Source of the DNA: Streptomyces sp. NBC_01217
GTDB lineage: Bacteria; Actinomycetota; Actinomycetes; Streptomycetales; Streptomycetaceae
Direction of reading: 5' to 3'
DNA: 64,000 nt
Assembly (NCBI RefSeq): GCF_035994185.1
Contig: NZ_CP108538.1
Span: forward strand, 1,612,001-1,676,000
The notes beneath the pieces were generated by a model. It was given only the letters and a program-made list of their open reading frames with translations, was not told the origin of the DNA and did no database searches. The position numbers and the translations under genes are program-made. Positions 27,319 to 37,198 of this stretch are shown here, piece after piece. How positions within the stretch are numbered: the stretch's first letter is position 1; the number at the start of each line of letters is the position of its first letter.

Positions 27319-29984
27319 GCCGTCTCGGTGACGAGACGCTCGACAGCGGCCACGGCGGCGCCGATGGCCTCGGGGTTCTGGCCGCCGCCCTGGGCGACGT
27401 CCGGCTTGCCGCCGCCACCGCCACCGAGGGTCTTGGCGGCCGTACGGACCAGGTCACCGGCCTTGAGTCCGCGCTCACGGGCGGCCTCGTTGGTGGCGAT
27501 CACGGTCAACGGGCGGCCGCCCGCGGTGGTGAACAGGGCCACGACGGCCGGGCGGCCGCCCTGGATGCGGCCACGGACGTCGAGGACGAGCTTGCGCAGG
27601 TCGTCGGCGGAGGTGCCGTCGGGGACCTGGCCGGTGACCAGGGCGACGCCCCGTACGTCCTTGGCGGAGTCGACCAGTCCGGAGGCGGCCTGGAGGACCT
27701 TCTCCGCGCGGAACTTCTCGATCTCCTTCTCGGCGTCCTTCAGCTTGCCGAGCATCCCGGCGATCTTCTCCGGCAGCTCCTCGGGACGGCCCTTGACCAG
27801 CTCCTGGAGCTGGGCGACGACCGTGTGCTCCCTGGCGAGGAAGTTGTACGCGTCGACGCCGACGAGGGCCTCGATACGGCGCACACCGGAACCGATGGAC
27901 GATTCGCCGAGCAGCTTCACCAGACCCAGCTGAGCGGTGTTGTGGACGTGCGTACCGCCGCACAGCTCCTTGGAGAAGTCACCGATGGTGACGACCCGGA
28001 CCCGCTCTCCGTACTTCTCGCCGAACTCGGCGATGGCGCCCTGCTTCTTGGCCTCGTCGATCGACATGACCTCGGCCTGGACGTCCAGTTCGCGGGAGAG
28101 GACCTCGTTGATCTTCTGCTCGACGTCGGTGAGGACCGTGCCGGGTACGGCGGCGGGCGAGCCGAAGTCGAAGCGGAAGCGGCCCGGGGAGTTCTCGGAA
28201 CCGGCCTGGGCGGCCGTCGGGCCGAGGGCGTCGCGCAGCGCCTGGTGCGTGAGGTGCGTGGCGCTGTGGGCGCGGGCGATGGCGCGGCGGCGGGTGGTGT
28301 CGATGGCGGCGTAGGCGGTGGAGCCGACCGTCACCTCGCCGACCTGGACCGTGCCCTTGTGGACGGAGACGCCGGGGACGGGCTGCTGGACGTCGCGGAC
28401 CTGGATGACGGCGCCGGTGTCGAGCCGGATCCGGCCCTGGTCGGCGAGCTGGCCGCCGCCCTCGGCGTAGAACGGGGTGCGGTCGAGCACGACCTCGACC
28501 TCGTCGCCCTCGGTGGCGGCGGGCGAGGACACACCGTCGACGAGGAGGCCGACGACGGTCGACTCGCCCTCGGTGGCGGTGTAGCCGGTGAACTCGGTGA
28601 TGCCGGAGTTGTCGGCGACCTCACGGTAGGCGGACAGGTCGGCGTGGCCGGTCTTCTTGGCCCTGGCGTCGGCCTTGGCCCGCTCCCGCTGCTCCTTCAT
28701 CAGGCGGCGGAAGCCGTCCTCGTCCACCGAGAGGCCCTGTTCGGCGGCCATCTCCAGGGTGAGGTCGATCGGGAAGCCCCAGGTGTCGTGGAGCAGGAAC
28801 GCCTTGTCGCCGGCGAGGACCTTGCCGCCTGCGGCCTTGGTCTCGGTGACGGCGGTGTCGAGGATGTTGGTGCCGCCCTTGAGGGCCTTGAGGAAGGCGG
28901 CCTCCTCGGCCAGCGCGACGGTCTCGATGCGCTTGCGGTCGGTGATCAGCTCGGGATACTGCTGCCCCATCGTGTTGATCACGACGTCGACGAGGTCCTT
29001 GACGACCGGTCCGGTGGCACCCATCAGGCGCATGTTGCGGATGGCGCGGCGCATGATGCGGCGCAGCACATAGCCGCGGCCCTCGTTGCCGGGGGTGACG
29101 CCGTCACCGATCAGCATCGCGGAGGTACGGATGTGGTCGGCGACGACGCGGAGCGAGACGTCCGAGCCGTGGTCGGCGCCGTACCGGACGCCGGTCAACT
29201 CGGTGGCCCTGTCCATGACGACGCGCAGGGTGTCGGTCTCGTACATGTTCTGTACGCCCTGAAGGATCATGGCGAGGCGTTCCAGGCCCAGACCCGTGTC
29301 GATGTTCTTCGACGGCAGGTCGCCGAGGATCGGGAAGTCCTCCTTGCCGTCACCGGCGCCCCGCTCGTACTGCATGAAGACCAGGTTCCAGATCTCCACG
29401 TAGCGCTCGTCGTTGACGGCAGGGCCGCCCTCGACGCCGAATTCGGGTCCGCGGTCGTAGTTGATCTCGGAGCAGGGGCCGCAGGGTCCGGGGACGCCCA
29501 TGGACCAGAAGTTGTCCTTCTTGCCCAGGCGCTGGATGCGCTCGGCCGGCACGCCGATCTTGTCGCGCCAGATCTGCTCGGCCTCGTCGTCATCGAGGTA
29601 GACCGTGATCCACAGCCGCTCGGGGTCGAGACCGAAGCCGCCTTCCGCCACGGGGCTCGTCAGAGCCTCCCAGGCGTAACTGATGGCGCCTTCCTTGAAG
29701 TAGTCCCCGAAGGAGAAGTTGCCGCACATCTGGAAGAACGTGCCGTGCCGGGTGGTCTTGCCGACCTCTTCGATGTCCGGCGTGCGGACGCACTTCTGCA
29801 CGCTGGTGACGCGCGGGGCGGGCGGCTTGACCTCGCCGAGGAAGTACGGCTTGAAAGGCACCATGCCCGCGGGGACCAGCAGCAGAGTCGGGTCGTCCGC
29901 GATGAGCGACGCCGAAGGGACGACGGTGTGACCGCGCTCTTCGAAGAAGCTCAGCCAGCGGCGACGAATTTCAGCCGACTCCAT
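27315..29984 (-). CDS. alaS: Alanyl-tRNA synthetase
   Basis: Charges tRNA-Ala and edits Ser and Gly. The 889-residue protein has the class II catalytic core at the N-terminus, starting [20 protein letters not shown]. The editing-site zinc motif is HSATHLTHQ with CGGTHVHNT, and a C-terminal C-Ala domain ends in a Gly-rich stretch ([19 protein letters not shown]). Length and order are normal. The ATG shares one base with the stop of the upstream small gene. Confidence 0.98.
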   Translation of the reverse strand: MESAEIRRRWLSFFEERGHTVVPSASLIADDPTLLLVPAGMVPFKPYFLGEVKPPAPRVTSVQKCVRTPDIEEVGKTTRHGTFFQMCGNFSFGDYFKEGAISYAWEALTSPVAEGGFGLDPERLWITVYLDDDEAEQIWRDKIGVPAERIQRLGKKDNFWSMGVPGPCGPCSEINYDRGPEFGVEGGPAVNDERYVEIWNLVFMQYERGAGDGKEDFPILGDLPSKNIDTGLGLERLAMILQGVQNMYETDTLRVVMDRATELTGVRYGADHGSDVSLRVVADHIRTSAMLIGDGVTPGNEGRGYVLRRIMRRAIRNMRLMGATGPVVKDLVDVVINTMGQQYPELITDRKRIETVALAEEAAFLKALKGGTNILDTAVTETKAAGGKVLAGDKAFLLHDTWGFPIDLTLEMAAEQGLSVDEDGFRRLMKEQRERAKADARAKKTGHADLSAYREVADNSGITEFTGYTATEGESTVVGLLVDGVSSPAATEGDEVEVVLDRTPFYAEGGGQLADQGRIRLDTGAVIQVRDVQQPVPGVSVHKGTVQVGEVTVGSTAYAAIDTTRRRAIARAHSATHLTHQALRDALGPTAAQAGSENSPGRFRFDFGSPAAVPGTVLTDVEQKINEVLSRELDVQAEVMSIDEAKKQGAIAEFGEKYGERVRVVTIGDFSKELCGGTHVHNTAQLGLVKLLGESSIGSGVRRIEALVGVDAYNFLAREHTVVAQLQELVKGRPEELPEKIAGMLGKLKDAEKEIEKFRAEKVLQAASGLVDSAKDVRGVALVTGQVPDGTSADDLRKLVLDVRGRIQGGRPAVVALFTTAGGRPLTVIATNEAARERGLKAGDLVRTAAKTLGGGGGGKPDVAQGGGQNPEAIGAAVAAVERLVTETA

Positions 29985-30346
29985 CAGTGGTCCTCATTCC
30001 GGTTGTACGAGTTGTAGGGGAACGTGCGGCGATCGGTGGCTTCGAGGGACCTGTCGGGTCCGGGGGTCTCGGCCGCCTCGACGGCGTAGTGACGGCGTAC
30101 GGGGAGGGCGGGGTCGACCGGTGCCTCAAGGCCGAGGGCCTCGCCCAGTTCGGCCTCGCGCCGGGCCATGGACTCGCGGACGTCCAGAGCGAAGTCCTTG
30201 ATCCGGCGGCCCGTCTCGATCGCCTTGTCCGCGGCCTGCGCCGCGAGACTCTCGGGGGTCAGCTGCTTGAGCTTCCGGTTGACCTTGGTGGTGGCCCAGA
30301 CGCCGGCGGCGGCGCCGGCGGTGAACCAGAACGTACGGCGGAACAT
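29984..30346 (-). CDS. Small DUF6167-like protein upstream of alaS
   Basis: A 120-residue protein starting [23 protein letters not shown], a short hydrophobic N-terminal segment (about residues 5-20) that could be a membrane anchor. A basic helix, [40 protein letters not shown], is probably amphipathic. The function is unknown. The stop overlaps alaS by one base and the DUF948 gene lies 7 bases upstream, so all three are co-transcribed in this conserved group. Confidence 0.85.
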   Translation of the reverse strand: MFRRTFWFTAGAAAGVWATTKVNRKLKQLTPESLAAQAADKAIETGRRIKDFALDVRESMARREAELGEALGLEAPVDPALPVRRHYAVEAAETPGPDRSLEATDRRTFPYNSYNRNEDH

Positions 30347-30353
30347 CGCTGCG

Positions 30354-30818
30354 TCAGTCCTTCGATCCGCGGGAGTTTCTGCCGTTGCGCTTCCTGCCGC
30401 GCGCGGGCGGCACGGTGCGGCCGACGATCACCGTGCGACGGGCCGCCCGAGGGGCAGGTTCCGGTTCGGGATCGGTCTTGCGGCCGATCGCCTGCCGTAC
30501 CCCGTAACCGAACGCGGCGACCTTGACGAGCGGGCCGCCGAAGGCCGAGGCGACAGTGGTGGAGAGCGCCGAGGCGTTCGAGGTGACTTCCTGGACGTCC
30601 GTCGCGATCGCGTCGACCTTGTCGAGCTGGGTCTGCGCGGAGCGCACGGTGGCGGAGGCGTCGGCGAGCAGCGGGACCGCCTGCTCGGTCACGTCCGCCA
30701 CGAGCTTGGTGGTCGCCCTGAGCGTCTGGGCCAGCCTCACCAGTACGACGGCGAGGAACGAAACCAGGATCGCCCAGAAGACGGCCACCAGGATCCCGGC
30801 CACCTCTCCACCGGACAC
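30354..30818 (-). CDS. DUF948-domain membrane protein
   Basis: A 154-residue protein with one N-terminal membrane helix (about residues 7-28, AGILVAVFWAILVSFLAVVLV). A coiled-coil-like helix follows (LADVTEQAVPLLADASATVRSA region), then a basic Arg-rich tail (ARGRKRNGRNSRGSKD). The pattern matches DUF948 proteins, which are of unknown or general-stress type. Start GTG 30818. It is the first gene of the run leading into alaS. Confidence 0.85.
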   Translation of the reverse strand: MSGGEVAGILVAVFWAILVSFLAVVLVRLAQTLRATTKLVADVTEQAVPLLADASATVRSAQTQLDKVDAIATDVQEVTSNASALSTTVASAFGGPLVKVAAFGYGVRQAIGRKTDPEPEPAPRAARRTVIVGRTVPPARGRKRNGRNSRGSKD

Positions 30819-31027
30819 AGTGCACCGCTCTCTAGCTTGTCGCTGTCTCTGTACTGTCTCTGTCTGTCTCTGCTCGGTCCGGCGACCGCTGTCGCAACAG
30901 CCGATCGTCGCCTCCCGAGCCTATCGCGCCGGTGGTCGCGCCCTGTACCGCATTCCCGGCGCCAGGGGCCGCAGTTGCCATAAGGAGATTGTACGGAGAG
31001 CTTCCGTGCCAGTACTCTGCGTGTTTC
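30819..31027. other. Divergent intergenic region
   Basis: About 209 bases between the DUF948 gene (minus) and the STAND ATPase gene (plus). It holds a run of imperfect CTGTCTCTGT repeats at about 30840-30872 on the DUF948 side, and no ORF I can support. Promoters for both directions must lie here, but no convincing hexamer pair is seen. Confidence 0.4.
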
Positions 31028-33232
31028 ATGCGACGCCCCCAGCACCCCTTTCGGTCGCCCCGCGATCCGAGTGCCTCCGCCACCGCCCTCGGTAATCTCC
31101 CGGCGGAACTGAACGGATTCGTGGGGCGGGAGAACGAACTGGCCGATCTCGGCCGCATGCTCGACAGGTCGAGGCTCGTCACCGTGGTCGGGGTGGGCGG
31201 CGTGGGCAAGACCCGCTGCGCCACCAAGATCGCGGCGCTCATGGAGAAACGGTACTGCGACGGCGTCCGGATGGTGGAACTGTCCGCCATCCACGATCCC
31301 GAGCTGCTGGAACACGCTCTGATCGACGCCCTGGGACTCACCGATCACACCAGCAGACCGCCCCGCACGACACTCCTCGAACATCTTGCCGGGCGCCAAC
31401 TCCTCCTGGTGATCGACGGCTTCGAGCATCTCGTGGACGCCTGCGCCGAACTGGTACGGGAACTACTCCGCCGGGCCCCGCGGCTGCGGGTGCTGGCCGC
31501 CGGACGGCTGCCCCTGGAGCTGGACGGCGAACTCGCCTTCCCGCTCGCACCGATGACGGACGCGGACGCGATGCTGCTCTTCGCCGAGCGGGCCGCAGCG
31601 GTACGACCGGAGTTCCGGCTGACGGACCGCAACCGCGCGGTCACACGGGAGCTGTGCCGCCGCCTCGACGGGATCCCGCTCGCGTTGGAACTGGCCGCGG
31701 GACGGCTGCGTGCCCTCTCCACCGAGCAGGTGCTGCAACGCCTGGACGACCGCTTCCGGCTGCTGACCGGCCCCAGCCGCAGCGCGCCGGCGCGCCATCA
31801 GACGCTCCGTACGGCCATCGGCTGGAGCCATGAACTCTGCGCTCCGGAGCAACGGCTGCTGTGGGCACGGCTCTCGGTGTTCGCCGGGCAGTTCGATCTG
31901 GAGGCTGTCGAGTACATCTGCAGCGGCGCCGAGCTGCCGGCCGAATCGGTGCTCGATGTGCTCTCCGGGCTGCTGGCGCAGTCCGTCGTCGTGCGTGAGG
32001 ACTCGCCGGCCGGTACCCGCTACCGGATGCTGGACACGGTGCGGGAGTACGGCGCCGAGTGGCTGACGGCCACGGGTGACACGGACCGGCTGCGGCGCCG
32101 CCACCGGGACTGGTTCCTGGGGCTCGCGACCTGGTGCGAGCTCGACTGGTTCAGCCCGCGGCAGCGCGAGGTGGCCGCGCGGGTGGAGAGCGAGCTGCCG
32201 AATCTGCGGCGGGCGATGGAGTGTTCGCTGGAGATCCCGGGCGAGGCGCATCTGGCGCAGTATCTGGCGGGCACCCTGTGGTTCCTCTGGGTGGGCTGCG
32301 GGCGCCTCTCGGAGGGCCGGCACTGGCTGGGTCATGTGCTGGAGGAGGAGACACCGTACGACTCCTCACGGCTGAAGGCGCTGTGGGTGCTCGGGCACGT
32401 GGCCGTGCTGCAGGGCGACCCGGCCGGTGCGGTCCGTGCGCTGCAGGAGTGCCGGGACGAGGCGGACCGGGCCGATGACGCGACGGCGCTCGCGTACGCG
32501 GTGCACCGGATGGGGTGTCTGGCGCTCGTCACGGACGACATGGTCAGGGCGCAGGAGCTGCTGGACGACGCGCTCGGCCGCTACCGGGCGCTCGGCGAGC
32601 TGAACAGCAATGTGCTGATGGCCCGGATCGAGCTGGCGATGGCGATCGGGTTCCAAGGGGATCTGGACGGCGCGGCCGCGATCTGTGAGGAGGTCAGGGA
32701 GGTCTGCGAGGACCACGGGGAGCGCTGGGCCCAGTCGTACGCGCTGTATGTACTGGCCTTCGCGGCGCTGCAACGGGGCCGGCCCGAGCGGGCCAGGGAG
32801 CTGCTCGGGGAGTCCCTGACGATCGGGCACGCCTTCCACGACCTGCTCGGCTCGGTGCTCGCCCTGGAGCTGCTGGCTCTGGTCACGGCGGTGGAGGGGG
32901 ATGCGGCGGAGGCTGCGGTGCTGCAGGGGGCCGCCGACCGGATCTGGCCATCGGTGGGGCTGCCACTGTTCGGTTCGGCGTACTACGGGCAGCCGCGGGC
33001 CCGGTGCGAGGAGCTGGCGCGCCGGGAGCTGGGTGACGGCCCCTATGAATCGGGGTTGCGTACGGGCGGGCAGCTGGATCCGGACGCCGCGGTGGCCAGG
33101 GCGCTGGCGAGCGGGCCCGCGGACCGGCCGGGGACGCCCGGGCGGCCGCCCGGGCCCGTGCCGGCCCCAGGGAAAACGCGGAGGCCCGCCGCCTCCCGTA
33201 CATCGGGAAGGGGCGGGCCGGAGCGCTGGTGA
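31028..33232 (+). CDS. STAND-family ATPase regulator (NB-ARC type) without visible DNA-binding domain
   Basis: A 734-residue protein. After a short N-terminal tail, FVGRENELADLGRMLDRSRLVTVVGVGGVGKT gives the NB-ARC start and Walker A (about residues 55-62). Walker B is LLLVIDGFEH near 125-134. A helical C-terminal half with TPR-like repeats follows (about 420-650). It resembles the ATPase part of SARP or LuxR-type STAND regulators. I see neither an N-terminal SARP winged helix nor a C-terminal LuxR HTH. The start ATG 31028 has no good Shine-Dalgarno; earlier in-frame codons add a poor sequence. It is a lone plus-strand gene between two minus-strand operons. Confidence 0.85.
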   Translation: MRRPQHPFRSPRDPSASATALGNLPAELNGFVGRENELADLGRMLDRSRLVTVVGVGGVGKTRCATKIAALMEKRYCDGVRMVELSAIHDPELLEHALIDALGLTDHTSRPPRTTLLEHLAGRQLLLVIDGFEHLVDACAELVRELLRRAPRLRVLAAGRLPLELDGELAFPLAPMTDADAMLLFAERAAAVRPEFRLTDRNRAVTRELCRRLDGIPLALELAAGRLRALSTEQVLQRLDDRFRLLTGPSRSAPARHQTLRTAIGWSHELCAPEQRLLWARLSVFAGQFDLEAVEYICSGAELPAESVLDVLSGLLAQSVVVREDSPAGTRYRMLDTVREYGAEWLTATGDTDRLRRRHRDWFLGLATWCELDWFSPRQREVAARVESELPNLRRAMECSLEIPGEAHLAQYLAGTLWFLWVGCGRLSEGRHWLGHVLEEETPYDSSRLKALWVLGHVAVLQGDPAGAVRALQECRDEADRADDATALAYAVHRMGCLALVTDDMVRAQELLDDALGRYRALGELNSNVLMARIELAMAIGFQGDLDGAAAICEEVREVCEDHGERWAQSYALYVLAFAALQRGRPERARELLGESLTIGHAFHDLLGSVLALELLALVTAVEGDAAEAAVLQGAADRIWPSVGLPLFGSAYYGQPRARCEELARRELGDGPYESGLRTGGQLDPDAAVARALASGPADRPGTPGRPPGPVPAPGKTRRPAASRTSGRGGPERW
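33183..33219. terminator. Hairpin shared by rpsD and the STAND ATPase gene
   Basis: GGCCCGCC (33183-33190) pairs with GGCGGGCC (33212-33219), with an inner CTCCCG/CGGGA stem. On the minus strand it is followed by CGCGTTTTC, so it looks like the rpsD terminator. It lies inside the last 17 codons of the convergent plus-strand gene, explaining that protein's odd Arg/Gly-rich tail. Confidence 0.6.
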
Positions 33233-33249
33233 GAGCGGCTACGCCTGGA

Positions 33250-33864
33250 TCAGCGGGCGTAGTACTCGACGACGAGCTGCTCGTCGCAGATCACGGGGAT
33301 TTCCTTGCGGTTCGGGTCCCGGTCAAGGCGGAAGGCCAGGGCCTTCAGGTTCACCTGCAGGTAGCGCGGGGTCTCGCCGTCGGGGGCGTAACCACCCTCG
33401 CGGGCAACCTGGAAGGGGTGCTTGTCGCGGCTGCGCTCGCGGACCATCACGATGTTGTCGGGACGGACGCGGAACGACGGCTTGTCGACCTTGCGGCCGT
33501 CGACCTCGATGTGACCGTGCACGACCATCTGGCGGGCCTGGTAGATGGTGCGGGCGATGCCCGAACGCAGAACCAGGGCGTCGAGACGACGCTCGAGCTC
33601 GACGACCAGCGCCTCGCCCGTCTTGCCCTCGGCCTTCTTGGCGCGGTCGTAGGCACGCGCCATCTGGCGCTCGCTGATGTCGTACTGGGCACGCAGGCGC
33701 TGCTTCTCCAGCAGACGGACCTTGTAGTCCGAGTTCTGCTTGCGGCCACGGCCGTGCTCGCCCGGCGGGTAGGGGCGGGCCTCGAAGTACTTGACAGCCT
33801 TCGGCGTCAGCGCAATGCCGAGCGCGCGGCTCTTCTTGACCTTGGGACGCGACTGGTTAGGCAC
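33250..33864 (-). CDS. rpsD: 30S ribosomal protein S4
   Basis: Primary 16S rRNA binding protein. The 204-residue protein begins [23 protein letters not shown] with a GTG start, and has the S4 domain [27 protein letters not shown]. The N-terminal zinc-binding Cys cluster of some S4 proteins is absent, giving the cysteine-free form. GGAGG lies upstream, and an iron box lies 24-42 bases before the start. Confidence 0.97.
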   Translation of the reverse strand: MPNQSRPKVKKSRALGIALTPKAVKYFEARPYPPGEHGRGRKQNSDYKVRLLEKQRLRAQYDISERQMARAYDRAKKAEGKTGEALVVELERRLDALVLRSGIARTIYQARQMVVHGHIEVDGRKVDKPSFRVRPDNIVMVRERSRDKHPFQVAREGGYAPDGETPRYLQVNLKALAFRLDRDPNRKEIPVICDEQLVVEYYAR

Positions 33865-33887
33865 GTTCTCCAGACCTCCGTTGTAGG

Positions 33888-33906
33888 TTAGGTTAGGCTC
33901 ACCTTA
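33888..33906 (+). promoter_or_regulatory. DtxR/IdeR-type iron box upstream of the DUF2470 gene
   Basis: TTAGGTTAGGCTCACCTTA at 33888-33906 agrees with the 19-bp iron-box consensus TTAGGTTAGGCTAACCTAA at 17 of 19 positions. A further TTAGG-like half-repeat precedes it. In Streptomyces the reader would be DmdR1. It lies between rpsD (minus) and the DUF2470 gene (plus), whose ATG is 15 bases downstream, so it probably covers that gene's promoter or transcription start. Confidence 0.75.
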
Positions 33907-33920
33907 CTTGAGGAGATCGC

Positions 33921-34754
33921 ATGTCTCGCCCGGGGAACACCAGTCACATCACGGACAGCACTGACAGCGTCGACACCCCTCGGGGTGCCGATACGACGGA
34001 GGACCGATCAGATCGTGGTCAGCCGCGTCCCGGCGGGCTTGAAAACACTCGGATGCCGTCAGCAGCCGAGCGCACACGAACTCTCGTACAGAGTACCTGT
34101 TCGGCGGTACTGCTCATCCCCGGGCTCAACGCACCCGGCTCGGATCAGCTGATGCCGCTGAGCAGGAGCGTGGGCCCCGACGGGGATCTGTTCCTCGAAC
34201 TCCCCGCTGATTCCCCGGCCGTACGGGCCGCGACGCACGCCGAGGACGACGAGCTGACCGCTGTGCTGGAGATCACGGACGTCGCCCCGGTCTCCGTGCC
34301 GCACCGCATCCGCGGCCGCGCCTGGGTCTCCGGCTGGCTCACCACCGTACCCGGCGTGTCGGGGCCGGGCCGGATGACGCTCCGGCTGGAGACGGGCGAG
34401 GCGTACGTCGACGATATGTGGGGCGCCGAGGAGGTCGAGCCCGAAGCGTTCAGGGACGCGGCCCCCGATCCGCTCGTCGGGCACGAGGCGGAACTTCTCC
34501 AGCATCTGCACGCGGCGCACGGCGAGCAACTGGGCACGCTGTGCGGACTGCTCGGCGAGCGTTCGGCCCGGCGGTGCCCGGCTCATCAGCCCTCCGTCGT
34601 ACCGCTCGCGCTGGACCGGCACGGGCTGCGCGTGCGCTTCTGCGAGGACCGCGGCGCGTGCTTCGACGCCCGCTTCGAATTCCCGGAGCCTGTGCGGGAC
34701 GTCAGCGAGCTGCGCCAGGCCATGCACACCCTTTTCGAGGCCGCGGCGCACTGA
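33921..34754 (+). CDS. DUF2470 protein with flavin-reductase-like barrel, HugZ-like
   Basis: A 277-residue protein with a polar N-terminal tail (residues 1-45). A PNPOx-type split-barrel region follows (about 50-150, TLVQSTCSAVLLIPG to RIRGRAWVSGWLTTVPG). The C-terminal DUF2470 helical domain (about 180-275) contains HEAELLQHLHAAHGEQLGTL. The same domain pair occurs in the HugZ/HutZ heme-utilisation proteins and in siderophore-reductase-like actinobacterial proteins. AGGAG lies 5 bases before the ATG, and an iron box 15 bases before it. A heme or iron-release role is inferred from family plus iron box; no heme-ligand residue is proven. Confidence 0.85.
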   Translation: MSRPGNTSHITDSTDSVDTPRGADTTEDRSDRGQPRPGGLENTRMPSAAERTRTLVQSTCSAVLLIPGLNAPGSDQLMPLSRSVGPDGDLFLELPADSPAVRAATHAEDDELTAVLEITDVAPVSVPHRIRGRAWVSGWLTTVPGVSGPGRMTLRLETGEAYVDDMWGAEEVEPEAFRDAAPDPLVGHEAELLQHLHAAHGEQLGTLCGLLGERSARRCPAHQPSVVPLALDRHGLRVRFCEDRGACFDARFEFPEPVRDVSELRQAMHTLFEAAAH

Positions 34755-34783
34755 ACCGTGGCCCCTGGCCCCGCGCGGCCTCC

Positions 34784-36166
34784 TCAGTCGGCCGAGGGGC
34801 CCGAAGCGCCGTCGGAGTCCGTGCGGCCGAGCCGCTCGCGGACCCGCTCCACCACATCCGCGTACCGCGCCTCGGCGCCGTAGCGCGTGGGCCGGTAGTA
34901 GTGCTTGTCGCGGACGGCTTCCGGGGCGTACTGCTGGGCGGCGATACCGCCGGGGACATCGTGCGGATACACATAGCCCTGGGCGTGGCCCAGCTTGGCG
35001 GCGCCCTTGTAGTGGCCGTCGCGCAGATGGGCCGGGACGGGGCCGGCGAGCCCCTTGCGTACGTCCTCCTGGGCGGCGGAGATCGCCAGCGTCGCCGCAT
35101 TGGACTTGGGGGCCAGGGCCAGGGCGATCGTGGCATGGCTGAGGGTGAGCGCCGCCTCCGGGAACCCGATCATGGCGACCGCCTGGGCGGCCGCGACCGC
35201 GGTGGGCAGCGCCGTGGGGTCGGCGAGACCGATGTCCTCGCTGGCCGAGATCATCAGCCGCCGGGCGATGAACCGGGGGTCCTCCCCCGCCTCGATCATC
35301 CGGGCCAGATAGTGCAGCGCGGCATCCACGTCGGAGCCGCGGATCGATTTGATGAGCGCACTCGCCACGTCGTAGTGCTGGTCGCCGTCCCGGTCGTACT
35401 TGACGGCGGCGCGGTCGACGGTCTCCTCCAGGGTCAGGAGGGTGATCTCCTTCTCCTGCTTGGCCAGCGCCGCACCGGCGGCTGCCTCCAGCGCCGTGAG
35501 CGCCCGGCGCGCGTCACCGCCCGCGATGCGCAGCAGATGCGCCTCGGCGTCCCCCGGCAGCGCCACAGCCCCGCCGAGCCCGCGCTCATCGGTCAGGGCA
35601 CGGCGCAGCAGGCCGCGCAGATCGTCGTCGGTGAGCGATTCCAGGGTGAGCAGCAGCGAGCGCGACAGCAGCGGCGAGATGATCGAGAAGTACGGATTCT
35701 CGGTGGTCGCGGCGATCAGGGTGACCCAGCGGTTCTCCACCGCCGGGAGCAGCGAGTCCTGCTGTGCCTTGGAGAAGCGGTGGATCTCGTCGAGGAAGAG
35801 AACGGTCTCCTTGCCGTAGCCGCCGGTGGCGCGACGGGCTCCCTCGATGACGGCCCGTACTTCCTTGACGCCCGCGGTGATCGCGGAGAGCTCGACGAAC
35901 CGCTTGTTGGTGGCCTTGCTGACCACGTACGCGAGAGTCGTCTTCCCGATGCCGGGCGGGCCCCAGAGGATCACCGACGACGGGCCCGCCGGACCGCCGT
36001 TCCCCTCGCCCACGAGGCGGCGCAGCGGCGAGCCCTGCTTGAGCAGATGCTGCTGGCCGACGACCTCGTCGAGGGTACGGGGGCGCATCCGGACAGCCAG
36101 TGGGCTGCTGGCCGGGTCCTTCTCCTGGCGGTCTTCGGCTGCTGCGGTAAAGAGGTCGGGCTCCAC
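34784..36166 (-). CDS. rarA: Replication-associated recombination protein A (RarA/MgsA)
   Basis: AAA+ ATPase acting at stalled replication forks. The 460-residue protein has Walker A in [17 protein letters not shown], Walker B in [16 protein letters not shown], the sensor [10 protein letters not shown] and a C-terminal MgsA helical domain. The GTG start at 36166 agrees with [21 protein letters not shown]. The VKOR gene is next upstream, on the same strand. Confidence 0.96.
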   Translation of the reverse strand: MEPDLFTAAAEDRQEKDPASSPLAVRMRPRTLDEVVGQQHLLKQGSPLRRLVGEGNGGPAGPSSVILWGPPGIGKTTLAYVVSKATNKRFVELSAITAGVKEVRAVIEGARRATGGYGKETVLFLDEIHRFSKAQQDSLLPAVENRWVTLIAATTENPYFSIISPLLSRSLLLTLESLTDDDLRGLLRRALTDERGLGGAVALPGDAEAHLLRIAGGDARRALTALEAAAGAALAKQEKEITLLTLEETVDRAAVKYDRDGDQHYDVASALIKSIRGSDVDAALHYLARMIEAGEDPRFIARRLMISASEDIGLADPTALPTAVAAAQAVAMIGFPEAALTLSHATIALALAPKSNAATLAISAAQEDVRKGLAGPVPAHLRDGHYKGAAKLGHAQGYVYPHDVPGGIAAQQYAPEAVRDKHYYRPTRYGAEARYADVVERVRERLGRTDSDGASGPSAD

Positions 36167-36197
36167 GTTCTGAAGCCTATGTCACGGCACTGACATC

Positions 36198-36222
36198 CCT
36201 GCCGGGCCGGTCGCCCGGCAGG
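36198..36222 (-). terminator. Hairpin after the VKOR gene
   Basis: CCTGCCGGGC (36198-36207) pairs perfectly with GCCCGGCAGG (36213-36222) around a 5-base loop. It lies directly after the VKOR stop and before rarA, with no U-run. Confidence 0.5.
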
Positions 36223-36235
36223 AGCGGCGGGCCGG

Positions 36236-36871
36236 TCAGCTGGTCCAGAAGTCCCACCAGCGGGTCAGGATCAGCATGCCGATGATGCCGATCCACAGCA
36301 CCGGCGGCACCCAGTGGAACTCCGTCAGTCCGTTGCGCAGCCAGTTCGGCGCGGGCAGGATCCGGTGCTTGATGTTGTGCGTGGTGACGTAGCAGAACAT
36401 GAAGATCGTGGCGACCCAGGCCAGGCAGCACCACAGGCAGAGCGAGTTGATGTTGTAGAGCGACTGGTACTGGAGCCAGGTGCAGAAGCCGACGCCGAAC
36501 AGCGTGCCGGCGTTCATCCCGAGCCAGTACCAGCTGCGGAAGCGTGCGCCCGCGAGCAGGGCCAGGCCGATGCCGATGATCACGGAGTAGGTGACCAGAC
36601 CGAGCATCGGGTTCGGGAAGCCGAAGGCGGACGCCTGCTCGCTCTTCATGATGTTGCCGCACGCGACGACCGGGTTGAGGCTGCAGCCCGGCGTGAAGTT
36701 GGGGTCTTCCAGCAACTTGAACTTGTCGATGGTGATGACCCAGGCGGCGAGGAGTCCGGCGGCGCCCGTGATCACCAGCAGCAGTGCGAATGCCCGGCTG
36801 CCGCCGATGGTCCTCTTCCCGCCGTCCTCGTCCTGGTCGGAGGAGGGATGGTCAACCGCTGCAGTCGTCAT
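36236..36871 (-). CDS. Vitamin K epoxide reductase family protein
   Basis: Integral membrane protein that reoxidises a DsbA-like partner using menaquinone in extracytoplasmic disulfide formation. The 211-residue protein has about five membrane segments. The redox-active CxxC is CLWC (about residue 146), and the paired loop cysteines are in TPGCSLNPVVACGNIMKSE. There is no fused DsbA or thioredoxin domain, so a separate partner is expected elsewhere. It is monocistronic or co-transcribed with rarA. Confidence 0.93.
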   Translation of the reverse strand: MTTAAVDHPSSDQDEDGGKRTIGGSRAFALLLVITGAAGLLAAWVITIDKFKLLEDPNFTPGCSLNPVVACGNIMKSEQASAFGFPNPMLGLVTYSVIIGIGLALLAGARFRSWYWLGMNAGTLFGVGFCTWLQYQSLYNINSLCLWCCLAWVATIFMFCYVTTHNIKHRILPAPNWLRNGLTEFHWVPPVLWIGIIGMLILTRWWDFWTS

Positions 36872-37148
36872 ATCGCCGTTCCATCAGTGAGTGGCCTGCT
36901 GGGCACGGTCATTGTGCCGCACCACGCAGCCACCCCTCTGTTCGATGGACATAAAGGCGTACGCAAAGCTCCGCGCATCACGGCGAAGTGACCGCGACCG
37001 ACGGCCTGGACCCGGCTTCCGCGGGCTGCCGCCGGCCACTGTCGGCCCGCACCGAAAGCCACTGGAAGGATGAATCCGCATCCGCCGAGTTGACGGTGGG
37101 CAAGACGGTGGCGCACCGCCCGGGGCGGGCGACGGACCTCGCGGCGCT
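36872..37148. other. Intergenic region between VKOR and hisS
   Basis: Nearly 280 bases with no gene I can support on either strand. The VKOR promoter must lie at its left end. The short ORFs present lack a Shine-Dalgarno sequence and any family resemblance. A long palindrome that ends hisS follows at 37149-37190. Confidence 0.5.
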
Positions 37149-37190
37149 GTTTCGCCGGGCGGGCCGGGATCCCGGCCCGCCCGGCGAAAC
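37149..37190. terminator. 42-base perfect palindrome after hisS
   Basis: The 21 bases from 37149 pair perfectly with the 21 bases ending at 37190, centred on GGGATCCC. The stem is extremely GC-rich and closed by GTTTCGCC/GGCGAAAC ends. It begins 9 bases past the hisS stop codon. It is a likely terminator although no U-run follows. Perfect symmetry without a loop also makes it a candidate cruciform or protein site. Confidence 0.6.
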
Positions 37191-37198
37191 CGGCGACT

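Noticed and set aside
36891-37073. Short ORFs in the VKOR-hisS gap
   Set aside because: None has a ribosome site or recognisable protein; composition is that of random GC-rich DNA.
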